Notes: a model not told the origin generated them from the sequence alone. DNA of 64,000 bases from Aliidiomarina sp. (GCF_022565475.1 NZ_JAIUMR010000008.1:82415-146414); one strand, 5' to 3'. Shown: positions 11,452-22,900, counted from the stretch's first letter. Program-made: numbers and translations.

Positions 11452-13209
11452 CTAGCCACCAAGCCGTCGGCGTAAACGGTCCCGCAGTTGATCGCCGATA
11501 TTTAAATCATCGGGATTGACGGACAGCAACTCACCTAAAACATCGTCGAAGTTTTTACCTTGCTCTAAACTTCCCACGAGACTTTGTAATCGCGGATCGA
11601 GGTTTTCCGTGGCGACACTGACTCGCTGCTGCAAATCTTGACGCAAGCGCGCGATTTGCTCATCGGCCTCTGCAGTTAGCCGTGCGGTCATCAGCCGCTG
11701 TAACTGCGCATCAAGGTCGGATCGCAAGGAAAGCCCAGGGGCTTGCATCGGGCCGGAGACACTCAGGTTCATGTCGAAGGCGTTAATTTGACCGACGACA
11801 TCACTAAGAATTTGCGCCCAACGTGCGTCACCCGTGAGTTCAAGTGCGACATCTTGCATGGCGATCACACCACCCCCACTCAACTGACCGGATTCAACAC
11901 CAATTTGTCCTTCAGAATTCAACATGGCTCCGAGCAAACGAGCGACCACATCATTTTGCGCGAACAGCTGCTGCTCAAGTAGGTTCACACCGCGAATTCG
12001 CCACGCTTGCTGCCCCATAAAACCGCGCAAATCGCTGAGCGCAAATTCACCGTTCAAGGACAGCTCTTGCCAATACGAGGATTCGGACGCGGCCACAGCA
12101 AACGTCGATGGATTACCACCAATCCGATCATGCTGCCAAGTGATATTCGCCCAATCCATACTTAAGTGCGTATCCGGTAAACGGATATCCGTTACGGCAC
12201 GTTCAATCAAAAAGACAGGGCGCTGGGCGCGGTCAAAGTCGATAAATCGCCCTTCCCAACGACTCGGTTTCACCTCTTCGTCGTCGGAACGTTGCAACAT
12301 GGGACCAATGAAATCGAACGCCATCAATAAATAATGACTCCATTGCTCTACTTTTGGACCAAATAAAACACCGCTCAGCTGACTCATGCTGTCATTATCG
12401 AAACGTAGAAGGCTACGCACCCGCTCAATATCTTGGCCCGGTGCTGCACGCACGGCCTCAAGATCAGCACGCAAAACATTAACCGCCTCTTCACTGGTCG
12501 CCACAAAAGCGCGGACGGCTTCTCGATCTTGGCGCATATCGCGCTGCAACGTTCGCAGTTCTTCCCGCAGTCTGAGCAACTCTTCAGGATTTCGTGGCCG
12601 TGCTTCAGTAATGGCTTCGACACGTTGCCGATACGCTTCAATTTTTTCCCTCTCGGGCAAGTTTTCCTGCGCTTCCTCGACATTCGCACGTTGTGTTTCA
12701 TAGTTCGACTGTGCTTGCTCGATAACACCTGGGGTGCGAACTTCGCTGCGCTCTAACACGCCTTCAACCGTCGGGATTTCGATTTCAAGATCGGCCAGGG
12801 TTTGGCGCCAATCGAACGGCTCACTTTCTCGTTGATAGTCGGCTCGGACGCGCCCAGGACTGCGACGTTCTTCGCCCATAGCGATACCAGAGACTTCTAG
12901 ATCAGTAATGTGCACACGACCGATCACCGCGTCCCAAAAATACAGTTCCGCTCGTGCACGGCTCGCTTGCATGCGATTGAATTCAGGGGCTTCGGGATCC
13001 GTGAACTGGATCTCCTCCATATTCACACTGAATGGCGACCACTGAATTTGCACACTGGCAATGTTCACTTCGGCACCGTTGGCACGTGTTAAACCATACT
13101 CAAGCCCACTTTTCACCAACGGACCAGCGAAGGTGCGAACGATCAAAGCAAGACCACCCACAATGACAACAAAGGCAATCAGCCCAGGCCAACGAATCAC
13201 TTTATTCAT
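11452..13209 (-). CDS. TIGR03545-type conserved hypothetical protein
   Basis: 585 aa, N-terminal TM, AsmA-like start, central coiled coil; paired with TIGR03546-like gene. Confidence 0.7.
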   Translation of the reverse strand: MNKVIRWPGLIAFVVIVGGLALIVRTFAGPLVKSGLEYGLTRANGAEVNIASVQIQWSPFSVNMEEIQFTDPEAPEFNRMQASRARAELYFWDAVIGRVHITDLEVSGIAMGEERRSPGRVRADYQRESEPFDWRQTLADLEIEIPTVEGVLERSEVRTPGVIEQAQSNYETQRANVEEAQENLPEREKIEAYRQRVEAITEARPRNPEELLRLREELRTLQRDMRQDREAVRAFVATSEEAVNVLRADLEAVRAAPGQDIERVRSLLRFDNDSMSQLSGVLFGPKVEQWSHYLLMAFDFIGPMLQRSDDEEVKPSRWEGRFIDFDRAQRPVFLIERAVTDIRLPDTHLSMDWANITWQHDRIGGNPSTFAVAASESSYWQELSLNGEFALSDLRGFMGQQAWRIRGVNLLEQQLFAQNDVVARLLGAMLNSEGQIGVESGQLSGGGVIAMQDVALELTGDARWAQILSDVVGQINAFDMNLSVSGPMQAPGLSLRSDLDAQLQRLMTARLTAEADEQIARLRQDLQQRVSVATENLDPRLQSLVGSLEQGKNFDDVLGELLSVNPDDLNIGDQLRDRLRRRLGG

Positions 13210-13730
13210 AGTGAACCTCCGCGTAAGCCACTGACTTTCTGATACATAGCAAAGAACTTGGTGCCTTTAATCACTTGCACGAAACGTAAACGATCAAACC
13301 ACGCCTTCACGCGACTGCGATAGGTCACAATCAATTTGTAAGCAACCGGTGCCCAGATCGGGGTCACGAGCAAACAGAAAACCAAACTGCCAAGCGTGAT
13401 GGTGTGGTTATATTGAAACAGGCGGGCCAGCGGGTTCTCATACATGGCTACCCACATCGGTTCCAGCGCAGATGCCATGAGCAGACTCTCGCCGATTAGG
13501 TCAAACACAGGGTCGAGTAAGTAGGCCAATCCGGAGAAAAATAGCCAAGCAAGAATAAACCCGCTGAGGTTAATCCGCAGCGATAATGCTAAAAACAAAA
13601 TAATGAGATTATGTAGGCTCAATAAGGGCGTTAAGCCCATGTACATACCCAATACGAAAGCCCATGCTAATGCCCATGGACTGGTTTCAGCGTTCAGCGC
13701 TTTGAACAAGCGCGCCAACATCGACAACAT
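13206..13730 (-). CDS. TIGR03546-type (DUF2062-like) membrane protein
   Basis: 174 aa, GMYMGLTPLLSLHNLIILFLALSLRINLSGFILAW; overlaps the next gene by 4 bp. Confidence 0.7.
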   Translation of the reverse strand: MLSMLARLFKALNAETSPWALAWAFVLGMYMGLTPLLSLHNLIILFLALSLRINLSGFILAWLFFSGLAYLLDPVFDLIGESLLMASALEPMWVAMYENPLARLFQYNHTITLGSLVFCLLVTPIWAPVAYKLIVTYRSRVKAWFDRLRFVQVIKGTKFFAMYQKVSGLRGGSL

Positions 13731-13768
13731 GATTCACCCCTTGTGAATACTATTCGTTGAAATCTTAC

Positions 13769-14854
13769 TTATAGCTTAGCACCGAGTTGCTTGGCGTGCT
13801 CCAAGGTTTGCGCACTCTTTGCTGAATCCCCTGCTTGCCAATTCACTAGATTTTGTTTGAGTATCTCGGTCAGTGCATCTAAGTGTTGCGGGTCTGAATT
13901 CAAGCACGGAATATATTCGAAACGCTCACCACCCGCTTCCATGAAATACTCGTGATTTTCTTCGGCAATTTCTTCTATTGTCTCTAGACAATCCGATGAA
14001 AAACCAGGGCAAACCACTTGAATCGCTTTAATTCCCTCTCCGGGTAGCGCTTTCATCGTTTCGTCCGTGTAAGGTTGTAGCCACTCTTCTCGGCCAAAAC
14101 GAGACTGGAACGTGGTTTTGTACTGATGCGGCTCGAGCTCGAGCGCTTCAGCGACTAAACGTGTGGTTTTATAACATTCGCAGTGGTACGGGTCGCCCTT
14201 GGTCAAATAACGTTTCGGTACGCCATGATAAGAAAAAACCAAAAGGTCGGCTCGGCCATGTGCCGCCCAATGCGCTTTGATTTTATCCGCTACCGCTTGA
14301 ATGTAACCGGGGTCGTCATGGTAATGCGAAATAAAACGAAAATCAGGTAACCAACGACGCTTGGTGAAATCGTGGGCGATCGCGTCAAATGTCGATGCTG
14401 AGGTCGAGCCTGAATACTGCGGGTACAGCGGTAACACAACTAACTTGCGGACGCCTTGCTGCATTAACGTTTCAATGCCACTGGAAATTGAAGGATTGCC
14501 ATAGCGCATACCAAACTCAACCACGACATCATCGCCATATTCCGCTTTTAAACGCTCGCGAATGCCATCGGTTTGCGCTTGCGTATGAAACAACAGAGGT
14601 GAACCCTGTTCAGTCCATACGGTTTTGTACGCAGCGGCTGAGCGTGCTGGACGAATGCGCAGAATGACACCGTGCAGAATCACTTTCCATAACAGCTTTG
14701 GAACTTCAACGACACGTGGATCGGAGAGGAATTCAGCGAGATATCGACGCAGTGCAGCGGGCGTTGGTGCATCGGGCGTACCGAGGTTAGTCAGCAACAC
14801 GCCTACTTTACCTACTTGATCATGTCGAAAGGTTGGCGAACCTTGATATTTCAT
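13769..14854 (-). CDS. hemH: Ferrochelatase
   Basis: 361 aa, VGVLLTNLGTPDAPTPAALRRYLAEFLSDPRVVE and FSYHGVPKRYL motifs. Confidence 0.96.
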   Translation of the reverse strand: MKYQGSPTFRHDQVGKVGVLLTNLGTPDAPTPAALRRYLAEFLSDPRVVEVPKLLWKVILHGVILRIRPARSAAAYKTVWTEQGSPLLFHTQAQTDGIRERLKAEYGDDVVVEFGMRYGNPSISSGIETLMQQGVRKLVVLPLYPQYSGSTSASTFDAIAHDFTKRRWLPDFRFISHYHDDPGYIQAVADKIKAHWAAHGRADLLVFSYHGVPKRYLTKGDPYHCECYKTTRLVAEALELEPHQYKTTFQSRFGREEWLQPYTDETMKALPGEGIKAIQVVCPGFSSDCLETIEEIAEENHEYFMEAGGERFEYIPCLNSDPQHLDALTEILKQNLVNWQAGDSAKSAQTLEHAKQLGAKL

Positions 14855-14953
14855 ACTATAGATCCCTTGTGAAATTGCTTGATTATTCGTCAGTTTTCAG
14901 CGATAACGTGCGCGACACGTGTGTCACATATTTTCTTTGTTACAAGGCCTATC

Positions 14954-16417
14954 ATGCATAATGCACCTTTGATCATTCTTGATGATCTTGCCGACTGGCA
15001 ACCATACCATCCGTCACAATCCATTATTTCTGCTGCCGACTATATTCTGCAAGCAAGCAAGCACCGTGGCCCAATTATTAACTTGTGCGATGACTTGAGC
15101 TACCTCTCAACCGGCTACTATGTCAGTTTATTGGCCGAAGCACGGGGGCAGCGTGCGTTGCCTTCAGTCTCGGCAATTAATGATTTAGCTAATTTATCGC
15201 ATTATCAGTTGTTTCTAAATGATAATACGCGATTATTGAATCGCTTTGTTGCGCAGCATCAACCGGATCAGACCAACAAGGTCAAGTTGCTTATTTGTTT
15301 CGGTCGGACCGCTTATGTCGAGTTAGAAGACCTTGCTCGACGTATGTTTGAGGCCTACCCGTGCCCGATTTTAGAAGTCGAGTTCCGCTTTGAAGGCCGA
15401 TGGCATTTGCATGCAATACGTAATCGTGCTCTTTCGGATCTAAATGACAATGAGCAAACCCTCTTTGGTGAGTCGTTGGAGTACTTTTCTAAGCGTGTCT
15501 GGCGCAAAGCTCGCAGCCGCAAAGAATATCGCTTTGATTTGGCTATTCTGCATGATCCCGACGAAAAAATACCGACCAGTGACAAAAAGGCACTGCAGAA
15601 ATTTATTCGTGCTGCGCGCGAGAATGACATCGACGCTGAGTTAATCACCAAAGCCGATTTTAACCGCTTGCTCGAGTTTGATGCCTTGTTCATTCGTGAA
15701 ACTACGCGAATTAACCATTACACCTATCATTTCGCGAAAAAAGCGGAAGCGAATGGCATGGTGGTGATTGACCATCCGGAATCGATTCTACGGTGTGCAA
15801 ATAAAGTATTTCTGAATGAAATGCTGGAGAAAAACAAAGTTCCACAGCCTCGTACTGAGCTTTTAGTCATGGGTGACGCCATCGACTATCGCGACATTGG
15901 TGAGCGCTTTGGCTACCCGGTTGTTCTCAAGATTCCTGATGGCTCTTTTTCTATCGGTGTCGAAAAGGCACGAGACGAAGTCGAATTCCGTAAAGTTGCC
16001 GGTGAGCTGTTCAAAATGTCGACCATTCTCTTGGTGCAAGAATTCTTGCCCACCGAGTTCGACTGGCGCATTGGCGTACTCAACAATCGGGTAATTTACG
16101 CCTGCAAATACTTTATGGCGCGCAACCACTGGCAAATCTACAACCATAGTAGCGAAACCAGTCGCGGCAAAAGTGGTTCATTTGCTTGCTTCGGTGTTCA
16201 CCAAGTCCCCAAGGAAGTGATTAAAATTGCCATGCAAGCAACACGCTTGGTCGGTGACGGTCTGTATGGGGTCGATATTAAAGAGACCGCTAAAGGTCCG
16301 GTCATTATCGAGATTAATGATAACCCGTCCATCGATAGTGGTGTCGAAGACCTCTATCTCGGTGATGAACTTTATCGAATGATCATGGCCGATTTCCTCC
16401 GCCGGTTGGATGATTAA
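14954..16417 (+). CDS. RimK-family ATP-grasp ligase with N-terminal RLAN-like domain
   Basis: N-terminal MHNAPLIILDDLADWQPYHPSQSIISAADYI; C-terminal ATP-grasp (FGYPVVLKIPDGSFSIGVEKA, LLVQEFLPTEFDWRIGVL, VIIEINDNPSIDSG). Confidence 0.88.
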   Translation: MHNAPLIILDDLADWQPYHPSQSIISAADYILQASKHRGPIINLCDDLSYLSTGYYVSLLAEARGQRALPSVSAINDLANLSHYQLFLNDNTRLLNRFVAQHQPDQTNKVKLLICFGRTAYVELEDLARRMFEAYPCPILEVEFRFEGRWHLHAIRNRALSDLNDNEQTLFGESLEYFSKRVWRKARSRKEYRFDLAILHDPDEKIPTSDKKALQKFIRAARENDIDAELITKADFNRLLEFDALFIRETTRINHYTYHFAKKAEANGMVVIDHPESILRCANKVFLNEMLEKNKVPQPRTELLVMGDAIDYRDIGERFGYPVVLKIPDGSFSIGVEKARDEVEFRKVAGELFKMSTILLVQEFLPTEFDWRIGVLNNRVIYACKYFMARNHWQIYNHSSETSRGKSGSFACFGVHQVPKEVIKIAMQATRLVGDGLYGVDIKETAKGPVIIEINDNPSIDSGVEDLYLGDELYRMIMADFLRRLDD

Positions 16418-16455
16418 TTCATTCGGGGTCGGAGCCGTAATACAAATCAATGAAT

Positions 16456-16517
16456 GCTCGGAGCCTTAATTCACGCGCTGAATACCGCCATTTTCGTAGT
16501 GAATTGCGGCTCCGAGC
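16456..16517. repeat. Intergenic inverted repeat between ATP-grasp and GNAT genes
   Basis: GCTCGGAGCCTTAATTCAC (16456-16474) against GTGAATTGCGGCTCCGAGC (16499-16517), 17/19 complementary. Confidence 0.75.
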
Positions 16518-16538
16518 CGAAATGCAAGGACTGATATT

Positions 16539-16997
16539 GTGGGTGTACGCGTTGAACGGGCGCAGTTATCTGATTTACAAGCCATTTTCGAGCTAGAGCA
16601 GCGCTGTTTCAGTTATGACCAGATCGGTCGTCGGTCGTTTGCACATTTACTCAAGCAACGCAGTTCGTTGTTCTGGCGTGCAGAGCTTGACGGCCATTTA
16701 GTCGGCTATGCGATCGTTTTAACCCGCAAAAACAGTCGCAAGTGGCGACTGTATTCATTAGCAACGGCGCCTGAAGCACGCGGCAAAGGCGTGGCTCGTG
16801 CTCTTGTTGCGGCGTGGCTCGAAGAAGCCCAACGCCAAGCGATCCAAATCCTCAGTTTAGAAGTAAAATGTGACAATGCGGCAGCCATTCAACTATACCG
16901 AAATGTGGGCTTTGAGGTTGTCGACCTACTTGCGAGCTACTACTCTGACGGTAGCGATGGCTATCGAATGCAACTGACGCTGAGCCCAGCGTCGTAG
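16539..16997 (+). CDS. GNAT family N-acetyltransferase
   Basis: 152 aa, LATAPEARGKGVARALVAAWLEEA and NAAAIQLYRNVGFEVV motifs; GTG start. Confidence 0.88.
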   Translation: MGVRVERAQLSDLQAIFELEQRCFSYDQIGRRSFAHLLKQRSSLFWRAELDGHLVGYAIVLTRKNSRKWRLYSLATAPEARGKGVARALVAAWLEEAQRQAIQILSLEVKCDNAAAIQLYRNVGFEVVDLLASYYSDGSDGYRMQLTLSPAS

Positions 16998-17028
16998 GTT
17001 GTTCACTTATTCTCATCACGGAGTACCG

Positions 17029-18195
17029 ATGAAAAACTTCAGTTTCTACAACCCAACGAAAATTATTTTTGGTGCTGAGCAAATTGCCGCAATCAGTCAA
17101 GAAGTCCCAGCAAATGCCCGAGTGATGTTGGCTTACGGCGGTGGCAGCATTAAAAAGAATGGTGTTTATGACCAGATTATCGCTGCGATAGGCGACCGCC
17201 TTGTTAGCGAATTCTCTGGCATTGAAGCCAACCCTGAATTCGAAACATTAGTGCGCGCCGCGCAACAAGTGAATGCCGACAACGTCGACTTCATTCTGGC
17301 TGCTGGCGGTGGCTCCGTCATTGATGGTGTGAAGTTCATTGCCGCTGCCGCTCATTACGACGGCGACCCATGGGAAATTATGACCAAAGGCGGCAAAGTC
17401 GTGAAGTCAGCGGTACCCTTCGGCGCCGTATTGACCTTGCCTGCGACCGGATCGGAAATGAATTCAGGTTCAGTGGTCACTCGCGCTGAATATAAAGCCA
17501 AATTACCGTTTGGCAGTCCGTTGGTTTACCCAGTATTTTCTGTCCTTGATCCAACGACGACCTACACCTTGCCAGTTCGCCAAGTCATCAATGGTGTGAT
17601 TGACCCGTTTGTGCACGTCATGGAGCAATACCTGACCTATCCGGTTGGTGCGCACCTGCAAGATCGCTTAGCCGAAGCCATTTTACAAACACTCATTGAT
17701 GTCGGTCCGCAAGCCTTAGCCGAGCCGGAGAACTATGAAGTACGCGCCAATGTCATGTGGTGCGCAACCATGGCTTTAAATGGCCTGATTGGCGTTGGCG
17801 TGCCGCAAGACTGGTCAACGCATATGATCGGCCACGAGCTTACGGCATTGTATGGTCTTGACCATGCGCAGACGCTCGCTGTGGTTTTACCTGCGAACTT
17901 GCGCGTGCGCAAAGCCGACAAACTAGCTAAGCTAGCTCAATACGCTGAGCGCGTTTGGGGAATTACCGAAGGTAGTGACGACGAAAAAGCCGAAGCGGCG
18001 ATTGCTAAGACCGAGGAATTCTTCTTTAACTTAGGTGCGGGTACTCGCCTTGAGCACTACGACCTCGACAGCTCCGTCATTGACACGATTATTAAGCAAC
18101 TTGAAAGTCACCGCATGGTCAAGTTGGGTGAAAACCAGGATGTAACGCCCGACGTTAGCCGAGCGATTTTAGAGCGAGCGCTATCGAACGATTAA
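17029..18195 (+). CDS. Iron-containing alcohol dehydrogenase (YqhD-like)
   Basis: MKNFSFYNPTKIIFGAEQ, AYGGGSIKKNGVYDQ, AAGGGSVIDGVKFIA; start reassigned to ATG 17029. Confidence 0.93.
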   Translation: MKNFSFYNPTKIIFGAEQIAAISQEVPANARVMLAYGGGSIKKNGVYDQIIAAIGDRLVSEFSGIEANPEFETLVRAAQQVNADNVDFILAAGGGSVIDGVKFIAAAAHYDGDPWEIMTKGGKVVKSAVPFGAVLTLPATGSEMNSGSVVTRAEYKAKLPFGSPLVYPVFSVLDPTTTYTLPVRQVINGVIDPFVHVMEQYLTYPVGAHLQDRLAEAILQTLIDVGPQALAEPENYEVRANVMWCATMALNGLIGVGVPQDWSTHMIGHELTALYGLDHAQTLAVVLPANLRVRKADKLAKLAQYAERVWGITEGSDDEKAEAAIAKTEEFFFNLGAGTRLEHYDLDSSVIDTIIKQLESHRMVKLGENQDVTPDVSRAILERALSND

Positions 18196-18214
18196 GCGGC
18201 TAGGTTAGGGTTGG

Positions 18215-19285
18215 TTAGTTGACCTGCCAATCCCTGCGTTCAACTTTCAATGCCCGTGAGCGAGCAGCTCGATAACGCCCTTTTAACGCGTCTATCGGCT
18301 CTGGCTCCGGGTTTAAGTCTCTACTACGCAAGTACTCAGGGTTATAAAGCTTGGAGATACTGCGCTCACCAAGATCACAAGCAAAGGTGACAATCGTTTT
18401 CCCAGGCTCATGTTGCAGCGCCGCAAACAATGCGCCGGCAACATTCAAAGCCGAACTACTTCCAAGCACAATGCCGTCCTGTTCGCGTACATATGAGGCA
18501 ATACTGACAAGGTCTTGATCCGGCAAGTTGAGTGCATAGTCGATTTTGGCATGGCGGAAGTTTTCAACTAAACGCATGATGCCAATTCCCTCGGTCATCG
18601 AGCCACCTGTGGCCCGATACTCACCACTACGCAAGAACTCGTAAACGCCGGAGCCGTCGGGGTCAATCATCCATACTTCAAGCTCTGGTTTTTGTTCTTT
18701 CAAAAATTTTGAATTGCCCGCTAAAGTCCCGCCTGTACCGGCAACTGAAACTAAGATATCGATTGCGCCATCGGTTTGTTGCCAAATTTCTGGCCCCGTT
18801 TGCAGGTAGTGCGCTCGCATATTGCTGGTATTTTCAAACTGGTTCGCCCACCAATAACTCGGGTTTTCCTCGGCAAGGCGGCGGGCGGTGTGGTAGAAGT
18901 GGTTTTCGTCGCGAAAAGGTACGGGTGGCACCGTCATTAAACGTCCACCGTGCAGTTCGATCATGCGCGTTTTTTCTGGTGTTTGGTCATTGGGCATTAC
19001 CACTAACAAATCAAAGCCGAGGGATTTCGCCACCACCGCTAAGCCAATCCCTGTGTTCCCCGCGGTGCCTTCAACGATAGTCATACCTGGCTTTAATTCA
19101 CCGCGTTCCATCGCATCTTGAACAAGTTGCAGCGCTGCTCTGTCTTTAATCGAGCCGCCTGGGTTTTGAAATTCACACTTCAGATAAATATTCGAACCCG
19201 ACAACTTTGATAACGACGGAATTAATAATAAATCGGTATTACCGATCAGTTCTGCTTGCGAACGGGCACGCCTTAATCCAACCAT
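18215..19285 (-). CDS. PLP-dependent cysteine synthase family protein
   Basis: LKCEFQNPGGSIKDRAALQL, EGTAGNTGIGLAVVA, GTGGTLAG motifs. Confidence 0.88.
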   Translation of the reverse strand: MVGLRRARSQAELIGNTDLLLIPSLSKLSGSNIYLKCEFQNPGGSIKDRAALQLVQDAMERGELKPGMTIVEGTAGNTGIGLAVVAKSLGFDLLVVMPNDQTPEKTRMIELHGGRLMTVPPVPFRDENHFYHTARRLAEENPSYWWANQFENTSNMRAHYLQTGPEIWQQTDGAIDILVSVAGTGGTLAGNSKFLKEQKPELEVWMIDPDGSGVYEFLRSGEYRATGGSMTEGIGIMRLVENFRHAKIDYALNLPDQDLVSIASYVREQDGIVLGSSSALNVAGALFAALQHEPGKTIVTFACDLGERSISKLYNPEYLRSRDLNPEPEPIDALKGRYRAARSRALKVERRDWQVN

Positions 19286-19610
19286 AACCACCTCATTCAT
19301 TCCCTACTACGGACTTGCTCCACAGCTCAATATGCATGGAGGCTACTATAGCAAAGGCATGCGAACAAATGCAGTGATAGTAAGCTTTGGCTTCAGAATA
19401 TTTCTGCATAATTAATAATCAACAAAAGGCGTGGCGACTTCAAAATCTGCGGTGTATACTTGTTCCTGCTTGTAAGCAGCTCGTTTTGAACGCTGGAACG
19501 ATATCTTCTTGGAAGTCCTCGTCTATAGCCTCTCAATCTAGCTGTCGAACAGCATTAAGTTCGCTGGCTTATGGTCAGCAGTTTCATTTTAAAGAAAGTT
19601 AGGAAAGGCT

Positions 19611-19820
19611 ATGTCTGATATCGTTACTGGTACCGTTAAGTGGTTCAACGAATCGAAAGGTTTTGGTTTTCTTGAGCGCGCCGGCGGTCCAGATGTGTTT
19701 GTTCACTTCAGCGCCATTCAAGGTGACGGCTTCCGCACCCTGACTGAAGGCCAGAAAGTTCAGTTCACGATCACGCAAGGCCAGAAAGGCCCACAAGCTG
19801 AGAACGTAACTGTTGTTTAG
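19611..19820 (+). CDS. Cold-shock protein (CspA family)
   Basis: 69 aa, [27 protein letters not shown]. Confidence 0.96.
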   Translation: MSDIVTGTVKWFNESKGFGFLERAGGPDVFVHFSAIQGDGFRTLTEGQKVQFTITQGQKGPQAENVTVV

Positions 19821-19887
19821 TCATGTCATTGTTTGACATGACCGTTTTGACATCCGTCAGTCAACAACGTTTACAGACAAACAATTC

Positions 19888-19920
19888 AAATAATGGTCGG
19901 CGTTCAGCCGACCATTATTT
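19888..19920. terminator. Bidirectional terminator between cold-shock gene and RND gene
   Basis: AAATAATGGTCGGC-GTTCA-GCCGACCATTATTT perfect 14-bp stem. Confidence 0.85.
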
Positions 19921-22900
19921 TATGCGGTGTTACCGCGCTTGCTAGTTAAAAAAGCCACCAAGCGTTCAGCGACGCCATTAACAATCAGGTAGAAGGCAGG
20001 AACGACGAAAAGAGTCAGCAGCATCGCACTGAGCAGGCCGCCGACCACGGTCAACGCCAGTGGGTGCATAATTTCTGCACCTTCACCAATGCCGAGCGCC
20101 AACGGCAACATACCGAGCACGGTGGTTAGCGTCGTCATTAAAATAGGTCGCAAGCGTACACTCGCGGCTTGCAGCACCGCCTCATGCATCGACAGTTGCT
20201 CGTCACGACGGCCTTTCTCAATATATTCCACCAGTAAAATGGCGTTATTGACGACAATCCCAATCAACAAGACCACGCCGATGAGTACTGGCGCTGACAA
20301 GGCTGTGCTCGTCAGTTTTAAGATACTGACAACACCAACCAGCGCCAGCGGTGCTGCGGTCAAAATTACCAAAGGATTGGTTAATCGTTCATATTGCACC
20401 GCCATGACCACGAACACTAGGAACAGTGCCAAAAAGACCACCGTTCGCAATTCGCGATTGGTTTCTTGGATGGTTTCCCATTGACCGGCATAAATCAAAC
20501 TGAACGACTCCGGCAATTCGAAACCTTCCATGCGGGCGTCGACTTCTGCCATGATACTGGCCACGTCATTGACTGCCGTATTGATATCACCATTAATTCG
20601 AACAACTCGATTTTGATTTTCACGTTCAATATGGGCTGGCCCCTCACCGAGCTGAAAACTCGCGACATCACGCAGCAATACCGGCGCACCTTGCACGCGA
20701 TCAAGTAGCAAATTACCTAAGACTTCTTCGTCATTGACCTGATCGCGCGGTAAACGCACGCGCACATCGTATTCATATTGACCATCTCGGAAGTACGACG
20801 GTACGGCACCGTCAACAGCAAATCGCACCGCACGACCAATTTCAGAAACCCGCAAGCCTAAATCTGCCGCGCGCTCGCGATCGACGATAATCCGCATTAA
20901 TGGGCTTTGATCTTCACGTCCCACTTCAACCCCTTCGAGCCCGGGAATACCTTGCAGCAGCGCTGCTATTTCGCGTGCGGTTTCGCGTAAATCACGCAAT
21001 TCATCACCGACCACACTAATTGAGAAGTCCGCGCCACCTGGGCTAAATTGCAATCCGCGAATGGATGGCGGCCGCACACTGATACGGGCGCCTGGCAAGT
21101 CTAAAGCGTCGAGCCGCTGCTGCGCTTCGGCAACCCACTGACCTGCGGTCATGTCCGGTCGTTCGCGCGAGGGCGTGAGTTGAACTCGAATATTACTGGT
21201 ACCAGGCCGTTCGTTAATAATACCGCCACCTAAATGACCACCAACCAAGGCGAACATGGTTTCAACATGCGGCATATCCATAATGACTGCTTCAATTTGG
21301 CGCGCCGCCTCGTCAGTTTCCAGCGGCGGCGTACCGCTCGGTAGCACCAGACGCACACTCACGCCACCGTCATCAACTTGCGGTAAAAACTCGTTCCCTA
21401 AGTCGCTGCCAACATTCACAATCACAACCACACCGGCAATAGCGGCAGCGACCACCATGTAGCGCCATCGCAACAGCTTCGCTAATGCTTTGACATAAAT
21501 GGTTTGCAACCAGCCAATAAAACGCGCAAACCCACGAACGAGCCAACTGTTTTCAAAACCACTTTGCCAACTAATTTTGGCAAGCAAGGCCGCTAATGCC
21601 GGAATAAGTGTCAGTGCTGCGGCCAAGGTCGCTAATATCGCGAAAGAAATGGTTAGAATTAATTCTCGGAAAATCATCGAAGCATAACCGGTGATCAACA
21701 GAAACGGCAAAACCGCTGCTAAGTTGGTTAAGGTACCCGCTGTGATTGCCGAAGACACTTCAGCCGCGCCTTGTTCAGCGCTTTCATCAATGCTCTGAGA
21801 TTCATCCTTTTGATGGCGAAAAATGTTTTCTAACATGACGATGGCGTTATCGAGCAACAACCCAACCCCAAGCGCAAGACCGCCTAAACTGATGACATTG
21901 AGAGTGAGGCCGCTAGCCCCCATGAGTGCAAAGGTTGCAAGGACCGCAACAGGAATGGATAAACCGACCACAAAGCTTTTGCGCAAGGAGCCCAAAAACA
22001 GCATAACCATGAGCATCGCTAATACACCACCTAAAACGGCTGCAGTGCCGACACTACTAATAGCTCCGCGAATAAAATAAACCGGATCGTCAATCGGTTG
22101 AAAACGAATATCAGCAGGTAAAAAGCCGCTTCGGTCCAATTGTAGCATAAGGCTTTGCACGGCTTCGACGACATCCACCGTATTCGCTTCCGGTAACTTG
22201 GTCAGCGAAACCTGCACCGCTGGAGTACCGTTTAAACGGGAAAATAGACGCTGCTCACGAAAGCCGTCACGGACCTCAGCAACTTCACTGAGGCGAATAC
22301 GTTGATCAGAACCGGGAATTTGTAACAGAAGATTAGCGACATCCTCTTCTGAAGTCAGCATGCCATCGGTTTTTGCCATCACATCAAAACTTGCAGAGGT
22401 CATCCAACCTGCCGCTACATCGATATTTTCCATCGCTAACAAGTCGACAATATCCTGCATGCGCAAGCCGAAAGCGCGAAGGCGCTGCTGATCGACAATG
22501 ACTTCCATTTCGCGTTGTAACCCGCCGGCAACTTCAACACCTGCAACACCATGAATTGACACCAGTTGTGGCGTAAGTTGATTGACGACCCAATCACGCA
22601 CCGCGACTTCACTGCGCACCGTTGAACTGAAGCCTGCTTGCCAGACTGGGTCTTGTGACGGATCTCGTTTATACAGGCGCGGAGGTTCGGCATCAGGCGG
22701 CAATTGTGTCCGTGCTAACTCAAGCAGTCTTCCGGCATCCTGAAGGGCAAGGTCGAGGTTGGTACCGAGCTCGAAATGCAAATTTACATTGGTTCTTCCT
22801 TCCGAGGCCCGACTATCAATGAGCACCAGATTCTCGACGGCGGCGAGATTCCTTTCGAGCACGCGCGTCACTTGCTCTTCCATCACCTCAGGCGCAACGC

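Noticed and set aside
19387-19602. 71-aa ORF upstream of the cold-shock gene
   Set aside because: Lies in the probable leader region, no domain or good RBS; Cys/Ser-rich random composition.
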